13,833 nucleotides of DNA from Candidatus Woesearchaeota archaeon (GCA_016203215.1 JACQNF010000013.1:1-13833), one strand, 5' to 3'. Counted from the first letter of the stretch, positions 1 to 7,954 are shown. The notes: generated by a model not told the origin, from the letters alone. Translations and numbers: made by a program.

Positions 1-229
1 AACTATATTTTTTGAATCCTAAACTTAAAGCCATCTCTCGAAAGCAATGGCGACAAAGGTGGAGACCGTACTTATTGATATGTCCCCCATCTCGGCCGCA
101 ATTCTTGCACTTTCGCAGAGCACTGCCGCACGAACGTGCACGTGGTTGATTGTGCTTGATATATTTCGCCTTCCGGACCGGCTTGGCATCAAGCTGCGTG
201 AACATTTTTCGCCAATCGCTGGTTGTCAT
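1..229 (-). CDS. rps14: Small ribosomal subunit protein uS14 (archaeal S14P), 3' edge at window end
   Basis: This is a zinc-binding protein of the small-subunit head, near the 3' domain of 16S rRNA. Reading from ATG at 229 gives 76 residues. Four cysteines (C41, C44, C59, C62) form two CxxC pairs that can hold one zinc, and the C-terminal [14 protein letters not shown] is the typical archaeal S14 ending. Base 1 complements to T, so the stop codon probably starts there and only the last two bases are missing. The start at 229 is the first ATG after an in-frame TAA. A GAGG lies 14 nt upstream, rather far for a Shine-Dalgarno site. M9 (ATG at 205) would remove the N-terminal arm, but it has no Shine-Dalgarno site and extended arms are known in DPANN-type S14. 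The gene is separated from uL5 by 108 nt, an unusually wide gap for this operon. Confidence 0.93.
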   Translation of the reverse strand, partial: MTTSDWRKMFTQLDAKPVRKAKYIKHNQPRARSCGSALRKCKNCGRDGGHINKYGLHLCRHCFREMALSLGFKKYS

Positions 230-337
230 GATGGATTATTTTTCCTCGCTGTGTTTTCACTGATTTTATGTTGATAGTGTGTATGTTGATTTTTGGTGAT
301 AGGTATTAACAGTCATTTTAGGGGAGGGATTATTTGT

Positions 338-865
338 TTATTCTACGGTCACCCCTAGCTTTTCGCGAACGAAGGCAACAGCATCGTCACGCGTGACTTG
401 ATGATACTTCCCCACTTTTGCTGGAGCTACTTTTCGCCATTTCACTCTGTAGCCAGGACGTTCCAAAGTCACGGCAACTTCCAAGCCCATAATCTTCAAT
501 TCAGGGTCATACTCTAGCCCCTGAATATCAATATATTCGGGAACACCAAAAGCAAAATTCCCTCGATCGTCGAAATTTCGAAGCTGAAGCGTATTCTCTT
601 TTGCGACAAGGAGGCGCCTGAGGAGAGCAACTGCTTTGTCCTTACGTACCGTCACTTTAGCACCAATCTCCAGCCCAGGCCGGAGCGACCACCCAGGGAT
701 ACGTTTTTTCGTGGAAGTTTTGACTGGTGTGAGAGGCGCGATCTTCTGCAAGAGCTTTAGTCCTTTCTTAAGGATGGCTTCATCTTTTCCCGCACCAATG
801 TTTAATGTCACTTTTGCGACGCGTACTTCCCTCATGAGGTGTGTCTTTGTGGTTGTTTTTGTCAT
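338..865 (-). CDS. rpl5: Large ribosomal subunit protein uL5 (L5P)
   Basis: uL5 binds 5S rRNA and forms part of the central protuberance and the bridge to the small subunit. The 175 residues match the archaeal length. Visible landmarks are the opening MREVRVAKVTLNIGAG (residues 11-26), the KRIPGWSLRPGLEIGAKVTV stretch around 54-73 and the FGVPEYIDIQGLEYDP segment around 106-121. The annotated start adds a Thr/Lys-rich arm of ten residues. M11 (ATG at 835) is a plausible alternative because the conserved block begins there, and neither start has a clear Shine-Dalgarno site. It follows eS4 after 47 nt and precedes uS14, as in the archaeal spc-type cluster. Confidence 0.96.
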   Translation of the reverse strand: MTKTTTKTHLMREVRVAKVTLNIGAGKDEAILKKGLKLLQKIAPLTPVKTSTKKRIPGWSLRPGLEIGAKVTVRKDKAVALLRRLLVAKENTLQLRNFDDRGNFAFGVPEYIDIQGLEYDPELKIMGLEVAVTLERPGYRVKWRKVAPAKVGKYHQVTRDDAVAFVREKLGVTVE

Positions 866-912
866 CGTAGAGTGTGATTCTTATTTTTAGTTTTGTTTGA
901 TTATTCTCTCCA

Positions 913-1611
913 TTACCGCTTCTGATGTTCGGCGACGGTCACTGCTGGTTCTTTCTCACCGAGGACGAAGAGGTATTTTGTGACCGTTTCTACGTCTCCG
1001 TCAGGAGAGCTGTATGCGCTTTCTTTTCCAGAAAGACGCGTAAGCGTTCCCATCTGGCCGGCATTCTTCCCGGAGTCGATGAGGATGTGTGCGCCTTCTT
1101 TGAGGGGAAGCGCTTTCTCTATTTTTTGACCAGGAACGGAAAGGAGGATCGAATCGCCGACGGCGAGTGGTTGAGTCGAGGCCACGTTTCGTCCATCGTG
1201 AAGATGGTATTGAATCTGTCCTTTTCGGCCCATGCTTTTCCCCACAATCTTCCCTAATTTCAACGACGCTTCTTCTTTTTTGATCGGGACGAGAGCAAGA
1301 TGACCTTGAGCATCAAGGACCATACGATAATGCTTTTCTAACGATGGGAATGAAAGCGTATCGAAGAGACCGACAAGGAAATGAGGATCCTTCCGTCGCT
1401 TGCCGTCAACAAGTACGTCTTTTCCATGAAGTATTTTCTTGACTTCAGACATCGTCTGCGCCAGTTGAAGGGTGTCTCGAATCAAGACGCCCAAAGGCAT
1501 GCCCCCATGGAGAGGGTGTCCGCTCGGAAGAGGTCGGGTAATGAAGACATTTCCCCGTCGAGGTAATGCCCACGTCTTTGGCGACGTTATTTGTTTAAGA
1601 TGATTTTTCAT
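913..1611 (-). CDS. rps4e: Small ribosomal subunit protein eS4 (S4e)
   Basis: eS4 is an archaeal/eukaryotic-specific small-subunit protein. Its 232 residues are close to the usual archaeal size. The N-terminus (HLKQITSPKTWALPRRGNVF) is the family signature, a central S4-type RNA-binding segment spans about 42-95 (LGVLIRDTLQLAQTMSEVKK and the GKRRKDPHFLVGLFD stretch), and a KOW-like turn lies at about 172-200 (GAHILIDSGKNAGQMGTLTR). The start ATG overlaps the uL24 stop by 4 nt (ATGA), so it is likely translated by re-initiation. It sits between uL24 and uL5, the standard archaeal position. Confidence 0.96.
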   Translation of the reverse strand: MKNHLKQITSPKTWALPRRGNVFITRPLPSGHPLHGGMPLGVLIRDTLQLAQTMSEVKKILHGKDVLVDGKRRKDPHFLVGLFDTLSFPSLEKHYRMVLDAQGHLALVPIKKEEASLKLGKIVGKSMGRKGQIQYHLHDGRNVASTQPLAVGDSILLSVPGQKIEKALPLKEGAHILIDSGKNAGQMGTLTRLSGKESAYSSPDGDVETVTKYLFVLGEKEPAVTVAEHQKR

Positions 1612-2024
1612 TTTGGATTCACACTCGGTGTTTTCTCACGTTCAGCTAATTTTGTTTTTCGTTTTACATCGCTGAGATCAAACTCGACAACCAAAAGATT
1701 GGAAGGATGAAACCAAACCGGGATTTTTGATCCGTCCGCTTTCAAACGATTCATGCCTGACACGTAGACCCGACCATACTTTAACTGTACTCGTTCTACT
1801 TTTCCTTCTTTCCCTTTGAATTCGCCACGACAAATCCGAACCTTGTCATTTTTCCGAACTTGGGTTGCGCGAATGCCGCTATGCTTACTACGAAGAGCTT
1901 TCGCAACATGAGCATGCATCATCTTCTGTTTGAGATGCAATGGAGCGCGATGGCGAAACTTACGCTGTTTCCGCGTCTGCGCACTACGTTTCCAATTTCC
2001 GCTAAATTTCGTTTTTGAGTTCAT
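1608..2024 (-). CDS. rpl24: Large ribosomal subunit protein uL24 (L24P)
   Basis: uL24 is an assembly-initiating 23S rRNA-binding protein near the exit-tunnel side of the large subunit. At 138 residues it is slightly longer than most archaeal L24. A very basic N-terminal arm (about 1-50, rich in Arg, Lys and His) precedes a KOW motif at about 56-83 (VRKNDKVRICRGEFKGKEGK), followed by the family-typical PVWFHPSNLLV near 102-112. The last 20 residues are a charged tail. The stop overlaps the eS4 start by 4 nt. A 77-nt AT-rich spacer separates it from uL14. Confidence 0.95.
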   Translation of the reverse strand: MNSKTKFSGNWKRSAQTRKQRKFRHRAPLHLKQKMMHAHVAKALRSKHSGIRATQVRKNDKVRICRGEFKGKEGKVERVQLKYGRVYVSGMNRLKADGSKIPVWFHPSNLLVVEFDLSDVKRKTKLAEREKTPSVNPK

Positions 2025-2101
2025 GGTGGAGTTGGGGGGAATATGATAGTTTTTTGATGATGTTTTTTGGTTTAATTTTGTTGAATGTACACAATCCTGA
2101 T

Positions 2102-2503
2102 TTAGACGATCATACTCGCCACTTTTGCGACAGCGGGCCAGCGCTCAGCAACCTCTTTGGCAATAGGCCCTTTGAAGATTGTCCCTTTAGGATTTCCTTT
2201 CATGTCTTTTAGCACAACAGCAGCATTATCTTCGAATGCGATCCGTGTCCCGTCTGCACGGCGGAACTCTTTTTTCTGGCGGACAATGATCGCTGGAACG
2301 ACGGTTTTCCGCATCTCTAATTTTCCTTTCTTGACCGATGCCAAGACCAAGTCTGCAACGCCTGCTGCAGGAATACGGCCACGGACGGTCTTATGCCCGA
2401 TCACCGATACAATCTTGATCACTTTTGCACCTGAGTTATCACAGGTTGGAACGTACGCTTGAGAGGGTAACGCCCTCGTGATTCTGCTTTTGACGCCTTT
2501 CAT
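2102..2503 (-). CDS. rpl14: Large ribosomal subunit protein uL14 (L14P)
   Basis: uL14 is a small beta-barrel protein on the subunit interface that contacts 16S rRNA helix 14 (known for the family). The 133 residues equal the archaeal norm. Diagnostic motifs are CDNSGAK (21-27), a VKKGKLEMRKTVVPAIIVRQ stretch in the middle and the C-terminal FEDNAAVVL...GTIFKGPIAKEVAERW block. The start codon is fused to the uS17 stop in an ATGA overlap of 4 nt. Confidence 0.97.
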   Translation of the reverse strand: MKGVKSRITRALPSQAYVPTCDNSGAKVIKIVSVIGHKTVRGRIPAAGVADLVLASVKKGKLEMRKTVVPAIIVRQKKEFRRADGTRIAFEDNAAVVLKDMKGNPKGTIFKGPIAKEVAERWPAVAKVASMIV

Positions 2504-2913
2504 TGCTGTTCACTCTTTGTTTTTTTCTGTTTGTGTTGCGTAGCTGCAACTCTTTTTTCAGAGAGCTGTTCGGAAGCAGCAACCTGCTTTCCTTGACCAC
2601 GAACGTGGAGGATAACATGATGCTTTGTTTTGCTCAACGGCCTCGTTTTGGCAACGAGAACTTCGTCACCAATACCAGCATTGATACAGCCAGGATTATG
2701 GACACGGAGATGGTACCGCCGTACTTCATAACGCTCATATTTTGGAACATAAAATGGTCTGAACCATTCGATTGTCGCGGAACGGCTGACATCTTTCTTG
2801 ATGAGAGTTCCTTTGAAGAGTTCTCTCTTTACAGTGAGCTGCCCATGGAATGGACATTTTACGTCCGTACATTCTTTCTGCGGCGCAGAAACGCCGAGGA
2901 TTTCTGATTTCAT
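2500..2913 (-). CDS. rps17: Small ribosomal subunit protein uS17 (S17P)
   Basis: uS17 binds the 5' domain of 16S rRNA through an OB fold. The N-terminal CTDVKCPFHG (residues 15-24) is an archaeal/eukaryotic signature absent from bacterial S17. The OB core follows from about 28 to 106 (KGTLIKKDVSRSATIEW, then KYERYEVRRYHLRVHNPG and GDEVLVAKTRPLSKTKHHV). At 137 residues it exceeds the usual archaeal length of about 110 because of a Lys/Gln-rich tail from about residue 110. A 60-nt spacer separates it from Rpp29 upstream. It is coupled downstream to uL14 by an ATGA overlap. Confidence 0.96.
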   Translation of the reverse strand: MKSEILGVSAPQKECTDVKCPFHGQLTVKRELFKGTLIKKDVSRSATIEWFRPFYVPKYERYEVRRYHLRVHNPGCINAGIGDEVLVAKTRPLSKTKHHVILHVRGQGKQVAASEQLSEKRVAATQHKQKKTKSEQQ

Positions 2914-2973
2914 CTTTCTGTTTTCTCCCTGATTGTCTTGTTAACTTCTTTTGTGATAATCCTAATTTTAAGC

Positions 2974-3213
2974 CTACCCTTTCAGTCGTTCTTCGGGACG
3001 GCGCTGAATGGTCGTGCCGACGATTGTGTTTCCCTCACCGTCTACTCGGAAGGTGATAGCGTGTTTAAGCAACTGCTTCTGCTCGCCGCCATCGATGAGG
3101 ACGGTAAGCGTCGCTTTCGTCTCGTCGACGACAAGACCATGCATGCCCACCATGGTTTCATTCTTGGCATCCACGACCGTAATCTGTTTTCCGATCAACC
3201 CTTTTGGATACAT
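2974..3213 (-). CDS. rnp1: RNase P protein component 1 (Rpp29/Pop4)
   Basis: This is the Sm-like protein subunit of archaeal RNase P, which pairs with Rpp21 and binds the specificity domain of the RNase P RNA during tRNA 5'-leader removal (family knowledge). The sequence keeps the core LIGKQITVVDAKNETMVGMH (6-25), GLVVDETKATLTV (26-38) and the C-terminal IQRRPEERLKG. At 79 residues it is short, because the N-terminal extension found in many Rpp29 proteins is missing. It lies 8 nt after aIF1 and before uS17, the conserved place of this gene in euryarchaeal-type clusters, which supports the call. Confidence 0.92.
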   Translation of the reverse strand: MYPKGLIGKQITVVDAKNETMVGMHGLVVDETKATLTVLIDGGEQKQLLKHAITFRVDGEGNTIVGTTIQRRPEERLKG

Positions 3214-3221
3214 GATAATCT

Positions 3222-3530
3222 TCAGCTTTGGACCTCTATCGTCTCTTCCGGAAATCCGAGATCAAGCAACACCTGCTTCATCCGAGATTTGTGATCTCCT
3301 TGAAGCTCGATTTGGCCATTCTTGGCAGTCCCTCCGCAGGCGAACTTGGATTTGAGCTTGCGGAAGATTTCATCGATGTTGACTTCATTTTCGAAGCCAC
3401 GGATGATCGTATACTTCTTGCCAAACTTTCGTTTTTCAATCACGACCGTGATTTTCTGCTGTTCACGAGCGATGGCCTCACAGACACAGAGGTCTTGAGG
3501 GAGGCCGCATTGATTGCACACATCAACCAT
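3222..3530 (-). CDS. sui1: Translation initiation factor aIF1 (SUI1 family)
   Basis: aIF1 binds the small-subunit P site and enforces start-codon fidelity during initiation. The 102 residues have an N-terminal four-cysteine knuckle (C5, C8, C15, C17) and a SUI1 domain from about 25. The SUI1 hallmarks are KKYTIIRGFE (38-47), the FACGGTAKNGQIELQGDHKS block (63-82) and a C-terminal LLDLGFPEETIEV. It lies between uL29 and Rpp29 with spacings of 8 nt on both sides, consistent with one transcript. A GGGGG lies upstream inside the end of uL29. Confidence 0.96.
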   Translation of the reverse strand: MVDVCNQCGLPQDLCVCEAIAREQQKITVVIEKRKFGKKYTIIRGFENEVNIDEIFRKLKSKFACGGTAKNGQIELQGDHKSRMKQVLLDLGFPEETIEVQS

Positions 3531-3538
3531 GTTTGAAT

Positions 3539-3736
3539 CTACATTCCCCCTTTCTGATGGAGCACGGTGTTGAGCCGAGCGATGCTTTTCTTCGTCTGCC
3601 TGATCTTGCCCGGGTTAGGAGTACTCGCCCCACTTACAACTTGTATGTTCAACTTCAAGAGCTCCTTTTTAAACTCTTCTAATCGTTTACGGATCTCGTT
3701 TACGTTCAATGAATTTAATTCTTGAGTGGATTTCAT
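3539..3736 (-). CDS. rpl29: Large ribosomal subunit protein uL29 (L29P)
   Basis: uL29 is a two-helix protein beside the polypeptide exit tunnel, where signal recognition particle and nascent-chain factors dock. The 65 residues are of standard size. The first helix has LNVNEIRKRLEEFKKELLKL (10-29) and the second the KIRQTKKSIARLNTVLHQKG pattern (44-63), joined by a Gly/Ser/Pro loop. The start overlaps the uS3 stop by 4 nt. Confidence 0.95.
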   Translation of the reverse strand: MKSTQELNSLNVNEIRKRLEEFKKELLKLNIQVVSGASTPNPGKIRQTKKSIARLNTVLHQKGGM

Positions 3737-4581
3737 TCTTGGATGTCCGTGGGGATATTCTGTTCTTTTTGTTCTTCGTGAGTTTGATTTGCAGGACGGC
3801 CCATCTCGTTCTCTGCACGATCAGAAGGTACTGCGTCAGCTTCTTTCATCTTCCTTTTACGAGGAGCGCCCGTCCCTTTCTTTCGTGCCACCTTCTTTTT
3901 GGCTGACGGTTCCACTGCTACTTCTTCTGTCTTCTCCATGGGAGAGGGAGAGGATTGCCCATCAACAGTGACTTCTGTCAACACTGTTTCTCTCAATTCT
4001 ACTTTATCGGGAAGGACGAGATCAGGAGGCATGATTGCTACTTTAATGCCGACAATACCACTCTTTAACAAAGCAGTTGCCTGCGCTTTGCGCACACCAC
4101 TGATTGCGATATCACCACATTTCTTCAAATACCCTTGGTAAAAACGCCAGCTCTTTGCACGAGCGCTGGGAATTTTTCCAGAGACGATAATCTCCACACC
4201 TAATGCACCGGAGTTGATGACATTCTCCATAATCTTGTGGCCGATGCTCTTAAATCGAGCAGAGCCAAAGCGCTCCAGCGAACTAGCGATACGCTGGGCC
4301 ACAACATTGGCATCAAGGAAAATATTTTTGATTTCCGCAATTTCAATCTGCGGATTTTCCAGCTTGAATTCTGTTTTTAATACTCTGGTGAGCTCGCGGA
4401 TGTTCGCTCCTTTTGAACCCACGATAAGGCTAGGTTTGCTTGCCGTAATGATAATCTTTTCACCAAGAGGGATTTTTTTCAGTTTGATATTAGATATTCC
4501 TACTCCTTGAAGACGTTTCTCGATGTACTTCTGGATGTAGTACTCTTTTGTTTTTTGGGCGACAAATTGACGTTCGATCAT
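3733..4581 (-). CDS. rps3: Small ribosomal subunit protein uS3 (S3P) with an acidic/basic C-terminal tail
   Basis: uS3 lines the mRNA entry channel. The 282 residues split into an N-terminal KH domain (to about 90) with the GSKG loop at 55-58 (LIVGSKGANIREL), a C-terminal S3 domain (about 91-200) with ANVVAQRIASSLERFGSARF, GALGVEIIVSGKI and GIVGIKVAIMPPD, and a tail of about 75 residues. The tail holds a basic cluster (228-245, KKKVARKKGTGAPRKRK) followed by an acidic Gln/Glu-rich end. Archaeal S3 commonly has 210-250 residues, so this one is long. Both ends use 4-nt ATGA overlaps, with uL22 upstream and uL29 downstream. Confidence 0.96.
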   Translation of the reverse strand: MIERQFVAQKTKEYYIQKYIEKRLQGVGISNIKLKKIPLGEKIIITASKPSLIVGSKGANIRELTRVLKTEFKLENPQIEIAEIKNIFLDANVVAQRIASSLERFGSARFKSIGHKIMENVINSGALGVEIIVSGKIPSARAKSWRFYQGYLKKCGDIAISGVRKAQATALLKSGIVGIKVAIMPPDLVLPDKVELRETVLTEVTVDGQSSPSPMEKTEEVAVEPSAKKKVARKKGTGAPRKRKMKEADAVPSDRAENEMGRPANQTHEEQKEQNIPTDIQE

Positions 4582-5432
4582 TTCTGTTTCACCGTTGCTG
4601 TTGTTGCGGAAGAATTCCCCTCACGCAATGTTCCTTTCTTGGAAAGATCAGAGTAAAGCTGTGATACTTGGTCTACTGCTTTCTTGTCTGCAGCCTGCTT
4701 GTTTAATTCTGCTGCACGGGCCTGTGCTTTTCGAAGGAGATCTTGGGATGTTGGCTCGGACTTGATTTCTTTCGCTTCTTTACGAGGGAAAGCAGAAGGA
4801 TGAGAAGACACTTCTATAGATCCAGAGCCACCCTGAGAAGAGACAGATTTCTTCTCTATTTTTGGCGTAGCTTTGAGTATCAAATCTTCTTTCTTTGCAG
4901 CTATCGTTTCAGCATGAACTTTTGTGGACGATTCAATCGGCGCAGTGACAGTCGCTGCGACCGGTTCACTGGAAATAACCTGTTTTTTGCCTTTGCTTTT
5001 CTTAGAGGGAGTTCGCTCCTTGACGACAATCTCTAAGTGAGTTCTTTTGGTCTTGTGACGCTGTCGCCCTCCACGCAAAGGGATCGACGCCAAGTTTGCC
5101 GTCAATTTGACAATTTTAAGATCATCAACATTCAGCCCTTTGAATTGGGCATTTGCCTCCGCAGAATTGACAAGCTTGATAAACTGACGCGCCGCTTTTT
5201 GAGGGAAACGACCCGATGCCATCCCTACTTTATGACCCACATTTCGCTTGAACGTCCTGAATTCTACCGCCTTCTTGAGCGCAACGACCTCTTCAAGGAA
5301 CTGCTTGGCGTAGCCCGTCGATTTATATCGAATGGCCTTGGCGATCTCAATACTCTGTTTCGTGGAAACAGGAATATTCAAGAATCGCGCAGATGCTTGA
5401 TGTTCAATTCCTTTGTCGTTGTTTTTTACCAT
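4578..5432 (-). CDS. rpl22: Large ribosomal subunit protein uL22 (L22P) with a very long C-terminal extension
   Basis: uL22 sends a beta-hairpin into the nascent-chain exit tunnel. Residues 1-140 are a complete archaeal core: helix SIEIAKAIRYKSTGYAKQFL, the FKRNVGHKVGMASGRFPQKA segment, LVNSAEANAQFKGL, and the tunnel hairpin region GGRQRHKTKRTHLEIVV (121-137). The remaining 144 residues are an unusual addition. Residues 141-229 are Lys/Glu/Ser/Ala/Val-rich and look disordered, and 230-266 look helical and charged (LLRKAQARAAELNKQ). Archaeal L22 is typically 150-160 residues, so the extension nearly doubles it. The gene ends in a 4-nt overlap with uS3. No Shine-Dalgarno site is evident at 5432. 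Confidence 0.95.
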   Translation of the reverse strand: MVKNNDKGIEHQASARFLNIPVSTKQSIEIAKAIRYKSTGYAKQFLEEVVALKKAVEFRTFKRNVGHKVGMASGRFPQKAARQFIKLVNSAEANAQFKGLNVDDLKIVKLTANLASIPLRGGRQRHKTKRTHLEIVVKERTPSKKSKGKKQVISSEPVAATVTAPIESSTKVHAETIAAKKEDLILKATPKIEKKSVSSQGGSGSIEVSSHPSAFPRKEAKEIKSEPTSQDLLRKAQARAAELNKQAADKKAVDQVSQLYSDLSKKGTLREGNSSATTATVKQK

Positions 5433-5506
5433 TGGATGAGGTTTGATTGAGTTAATCTTTTATGTCTATTCATTGGTTGATTTATTGGTTTAACATTCAT
5501 GTAGGT

Positions 5507-5887
5507 TTAACGAGCAGAGACTGCTTTACTCGATCTTGTCGCACCAATTCCCGCTGCACTGTGCGTGACATTCTTTCGAGTATGAGCAAATTCACCAAGG
5601 TAATGCCCCAGCATATCAGGAGCGATGATCAGTGAGACATATTCTTTTCCATTGTGTACACGAATAGTCTTTCCGACCATCATCGGAAGGATAACTAAAT
5701 CACGGCAGTGAGTCTTGACGTTATTTTCACCCGCTTCCAAGCGCTTGAGAAAGCATTTCTGGTAGTCGGTGAATCCCCGCTCAAGGGTGCGGCGTTGACG
5801 CGCAGGCACCAAGAGTGAAAACTGCTTGAGATCCAGTTTCTTGATCTCTTCTTCCGATTTTCCTTGCCACATGAATTCTTTTGCCAT
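5507..5887 (-). CDS. rps19: Small ribosomal subunit protein uS19 (S19P)
   Basis: uS19 sits in the small-subunit head and contacts uS13 and the intersubunit bridges. The 126 residues contain the archaeal N-terminal arm (WQGKSEEEIKKLDLKQF) and the universal core: VKTHCRDLVILPMMVGKTIR (57-76), YVSLIIAPDMLGHYLGEFAH and the closing THSAAGIGATRSS. Spacers of about 75-80 nt, AT-rich and without a clear TATA box, flank it on both sides. Confidence 0.96.
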   Translation of the reverse strand: MAKEFMWQGKSEEEIKKLDLKQFSLLVPARQRRTLERGFTDYQKCFLKRLEAGENNVKTHCRDLVILPMMVGKTIRVHNGKEYVSLIIAPDMLGHYLGEFAHTRKNVTHSAAGIGATRSSKAVSAR

Positions 5888-5968
5888 GGTATGATGAATT
5901 TCTCCTTGTGTGATTTCTCGTAGTGATTATTTTGTCTTTGTATCTTTATCTTTTGTATCTCTTCAGTC

Positions 5969-6673
5969 CTATCTCCTTCGTCCCGTCCGACGCGGCGCAA
6001 TCTTACCAACTTTACGTCCCGGTGGAGCACTTCGTGGTGATTGGGTCGGCCGCCCTTTGATATGGGAGCATTTTCCCCCAAAAGGATGGTCTACCGCGTT
6101 CATTGAAATGCCACAGACGTGAGGATAGAGCTTGTTGCGGACACGCATTTTCATATACCGCGTACCCGCTCGAAGGAAAGGCTTCTCCGTTCTTCCTGAA
6201 CCAGCAATTACGCCAACTGACGCTCGACATTCCGGCGCAAGTAACTTTTCTTTCCGAGAGGGAAGCAATACACGAACATCCTTATCTGTTTTTGCAATCA
6301 CTTTTGCAAACACGCCGGAAGTGCGGACCAATTTTCCGCCATCCCCTGGACGCAATTCAATATTGTAAATCAACGTTCCTTCAGGGATCATCTGTAAAGG
6401 AAGGACATTTCCATTCTTGATCTCAGCAGACGGGCCAGCCGTCACGGAGTTTCCGACAGTGATCCCTTCAGGAGCAAAGGCGAGGTGTGTCTCGCCGCCG
6501 GCATAGGCAACTTCCATTAACGGAGCGGAATGCCCCCCACAATGGACGAGATCGACGACGACCCCTGAGGAATCGAGAGAGGGATGCTTTACTGCACCTT
6601 TAAAACGAAAGCCCGGAGAGGTATACGTTTTTGTTCCTCTTCCTCGTCGTTGTTGAATGATGCGTTTACCCAT
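5969..6673 (-). CDS. rpl2: Large ribosomal subunit protein uL2 (L2P)
   Basis: uL2 is required for subunit association and peptidyl-transferase activity. The 234 residues fit the archaeal length. Visible are the N-terminal QQRRGRGTKTYTSPGFRFKG, the SH3-like segment with GNVLPLQMIPEGTLIYNIEL (88-107) and RPGDGGKLVRTSG, and the signature GISMNAVDHPFGG (188-200). H196 is the conserved histidine proposed to act near the catalytic centre. A basic tail ends the protein (KIAPRRTGRRR). It lies between uL23 and uS19, as in all S10-type clusters. Confidence 0.97.
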   Translation of the reverse strand: MGKRIIQQRRGRGTKTYTSPGFRFKGAVKHPSLDSSGVVVDLVHCGGHSAPLMEVAYAGGETHLAFAPEGITVGNSVTAGPSAEIKNGNVLPLQMIPEGTLIYNIELRPGDGGKLVRTSGVFAKVIAKTDKDVRVLLPSRKEKLLAPECRASVGVIAGSGRTEKPFLRAGTRYMKMRVRNKLYPHVCGISMNAVDHPFGGKCSHIKGRPTQSPRSAPPGRKVGKIAPRRTGRRR

Positions 6674-6740
6674 TGTGAATCACGATTGTTTTTGATAGTT
6701 TTTATTTGATTTTTGATTATAAATATCTCCCAGAGATCAC

Positions 6741-7085
6741 CTAGATCAAACCGAGATCTGCGCTTACATCCGATGCGACGCTTCCTGCGCCGAGGCGGAC
6801 ATATGCCTTCTTTCCTCCTCGAAATTGATTCTGCATATTCACCGTTGCAACTTTTACATTAAACAGTTGTTCAACTGCCTTTTTGACCTCACTTTTTGTT
6901 GCCTTACGGTCAACAAGGAACGCCAATTTATTTTCGAATTCGATTCCTCGAATACATTTTTCAGTGGATAATGGTGCTTTGAGGACCGCATAGGGATCGA
7001 AACTCTTTTCATTGCGGGGAGGAGAGATTCGAATTTCTTCCGGCAATTTTGGGTTCATCTTTTTTTGTTTTTGAGAGGTAGCCAT
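6741..7085 (-). CDS. rpl23: Large ribosomal subunit protein uL23 (L23P), N-terminally extended
   Basis: uL23 lies at the tunnel exit and is the main docking site for signal recognition particle. The core from about residue 35 is clear: VLKAPLSTEKCIRGIEFENK, then VDRKATKSEVKKAVEQLFNV and VATVNMQNQFRGGKKAYVRL. Archaeal L23 is usually 80-90 residues; here 114, owing to about 30 basic/Pro-rich N-terminal residues. Starting at M11 (ATG at 7055) would shorten the arm but still leave it longer than usual. No Shine-Dalgarno site decides between the two starts. It follows uL4 after 60 nt. Confidence 0.94.
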   Translation of the reverse strand: MATSQKQKKMNPKLPEEIRISPPRNEKSFDPYAVLKAPLSTEKCIRGIEFENKLAFLVDRKATKSEVKKAVEQLFNVKVATVNMQNQFRGGKKAYVRLGAGSVASDVSADLGLI

Positions 7086-7145
7086 TTGGGTTTGGATATT
7101 CTTTGTTTATGGTTGTTGTTGATGTTTAACGAATTTAATCTCTGG

Positions 7146-7952
7146 TCACGCAAATAGTTTTTTAGATTTGATCGCATCGATCGCGCCTTCCGTCCAGAGC
7201 GTGACTCTTCCAGGAAGAGCGCCGGGAGCAAGTAACTCCGCATTAAGGCTTTCAGCTTTTGCGACGTCAACACCAGCCAAGTTCCGTGCTGCGTTCATCA
7301 GAGGACAATCACCACTAGTCACGACGAGGATGCCTTTCTTCCGCTTGTAGCGGCGATTACGCATCGTCCCATGACCTGCTCTTATTTTCTTGACGGAAGA
7401 GCGTTTCAATTCCGCTTCGAAGCCGAGCTTTGAAAGAGCATCAACAACTTCCTGCGTTTTCTGCATTTTTTCAAACGAAGAGTCGATGATGAAAGGATAT
7501 TCGCTCGGAATATGATGCCCGCGCTGAGAGACAAGATGTTTGTCCACCGTTGCCGCCATTGCAGAACGGATTGCTTTTTGATTCTCTTTTGTATTGAGTA
7601 GCTTTTCAAGGACTTTCATGACCTTCGGAGGATGCGCCCGACGACCGCCGACGGTCTGCGGTGAGAACGCGCCCACCCAAAACATTCGTGTACCCCGCCG
7701 AGAGAGGATCTTACGATTGACACGGCTGATTCCAAAGCCATAACATCCACGATAATCACGACGTCGCTTGCTCACGCGAGAGGAATGACGAAATCCTGCC
7801 TCACTAGAAGCGCCGATTAACTGTCTTCCTGCACTCTGTAAGACGTGAACAGCCCGGCGGATAAGATCTGGCCGGTACGCCTCATGAAATTGATGAGGAA
7901 GTTCGACATCATTCTTTTTCTGCTTCTGCGCAGTATAAAGTGGGACTTTCAT
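7146..7952 (-). CDS. rpl4: Large ribosomal subunit protein uL4 (L4P)
   Basis: uL4 sends a long loop into the exit tunnel constriction. The 268 residues contain the archaeal L4 features: FHEAYRPDLIRRAVHVLQSA, the basic tunnel loop around 55-108 (GFGISRVNRKILSRRGTRMF and GAFSPQTVGGRRAHPPK), the GTMRNRRYKRKKGILVV block and a C-terminal NLAGVDVAKAESLNAELLAP. The start at 7952 is 2 nt after the uL3 stop and has a good Shine-Dalgarno site, GGAGGT, 10 nt upstream inside the uL3 end. Confidence 0.97.
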   Translation of the reverse strand: MKVPLYTAQKQKKNDVELPHQFHEAYRPDLIRRAVHVLQSAGRQLIGASSEAGFRHSSRVSKRRRDYRGCYGFGISRVNRKILSRRGTRMFWVGAFSPQTVGGRRAHPPKVMKVLEKLLNTKENQKAIRSAMAATVDKHLVSQRGHHIPSEYPFIIDSSFEKMQKTQEVVDALSKLGFEAELKRSSVKKIRAGHGTMRNRRYKRKKGILVVTSGDCPLMNAARNLAGVDVAKAESLNAELLAPGALPGRVTLWTEGAIDAIKSKKLFA

Positions 7953-7954
7953 GA

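Noticed and set aside
47..274. Plus-strand ORF of 75 residues at the left end
   Set aside because: It is antisense to uS14, whose CxxC pairs and [14 protein letters not shown] ending are unmistakable on the minus strand.
5695..6081. Minus-strand ORF of 128 residues across uS19 and uL2
   Set aside because: It is an alternate frame of two clearly conserved ribosomal genes.
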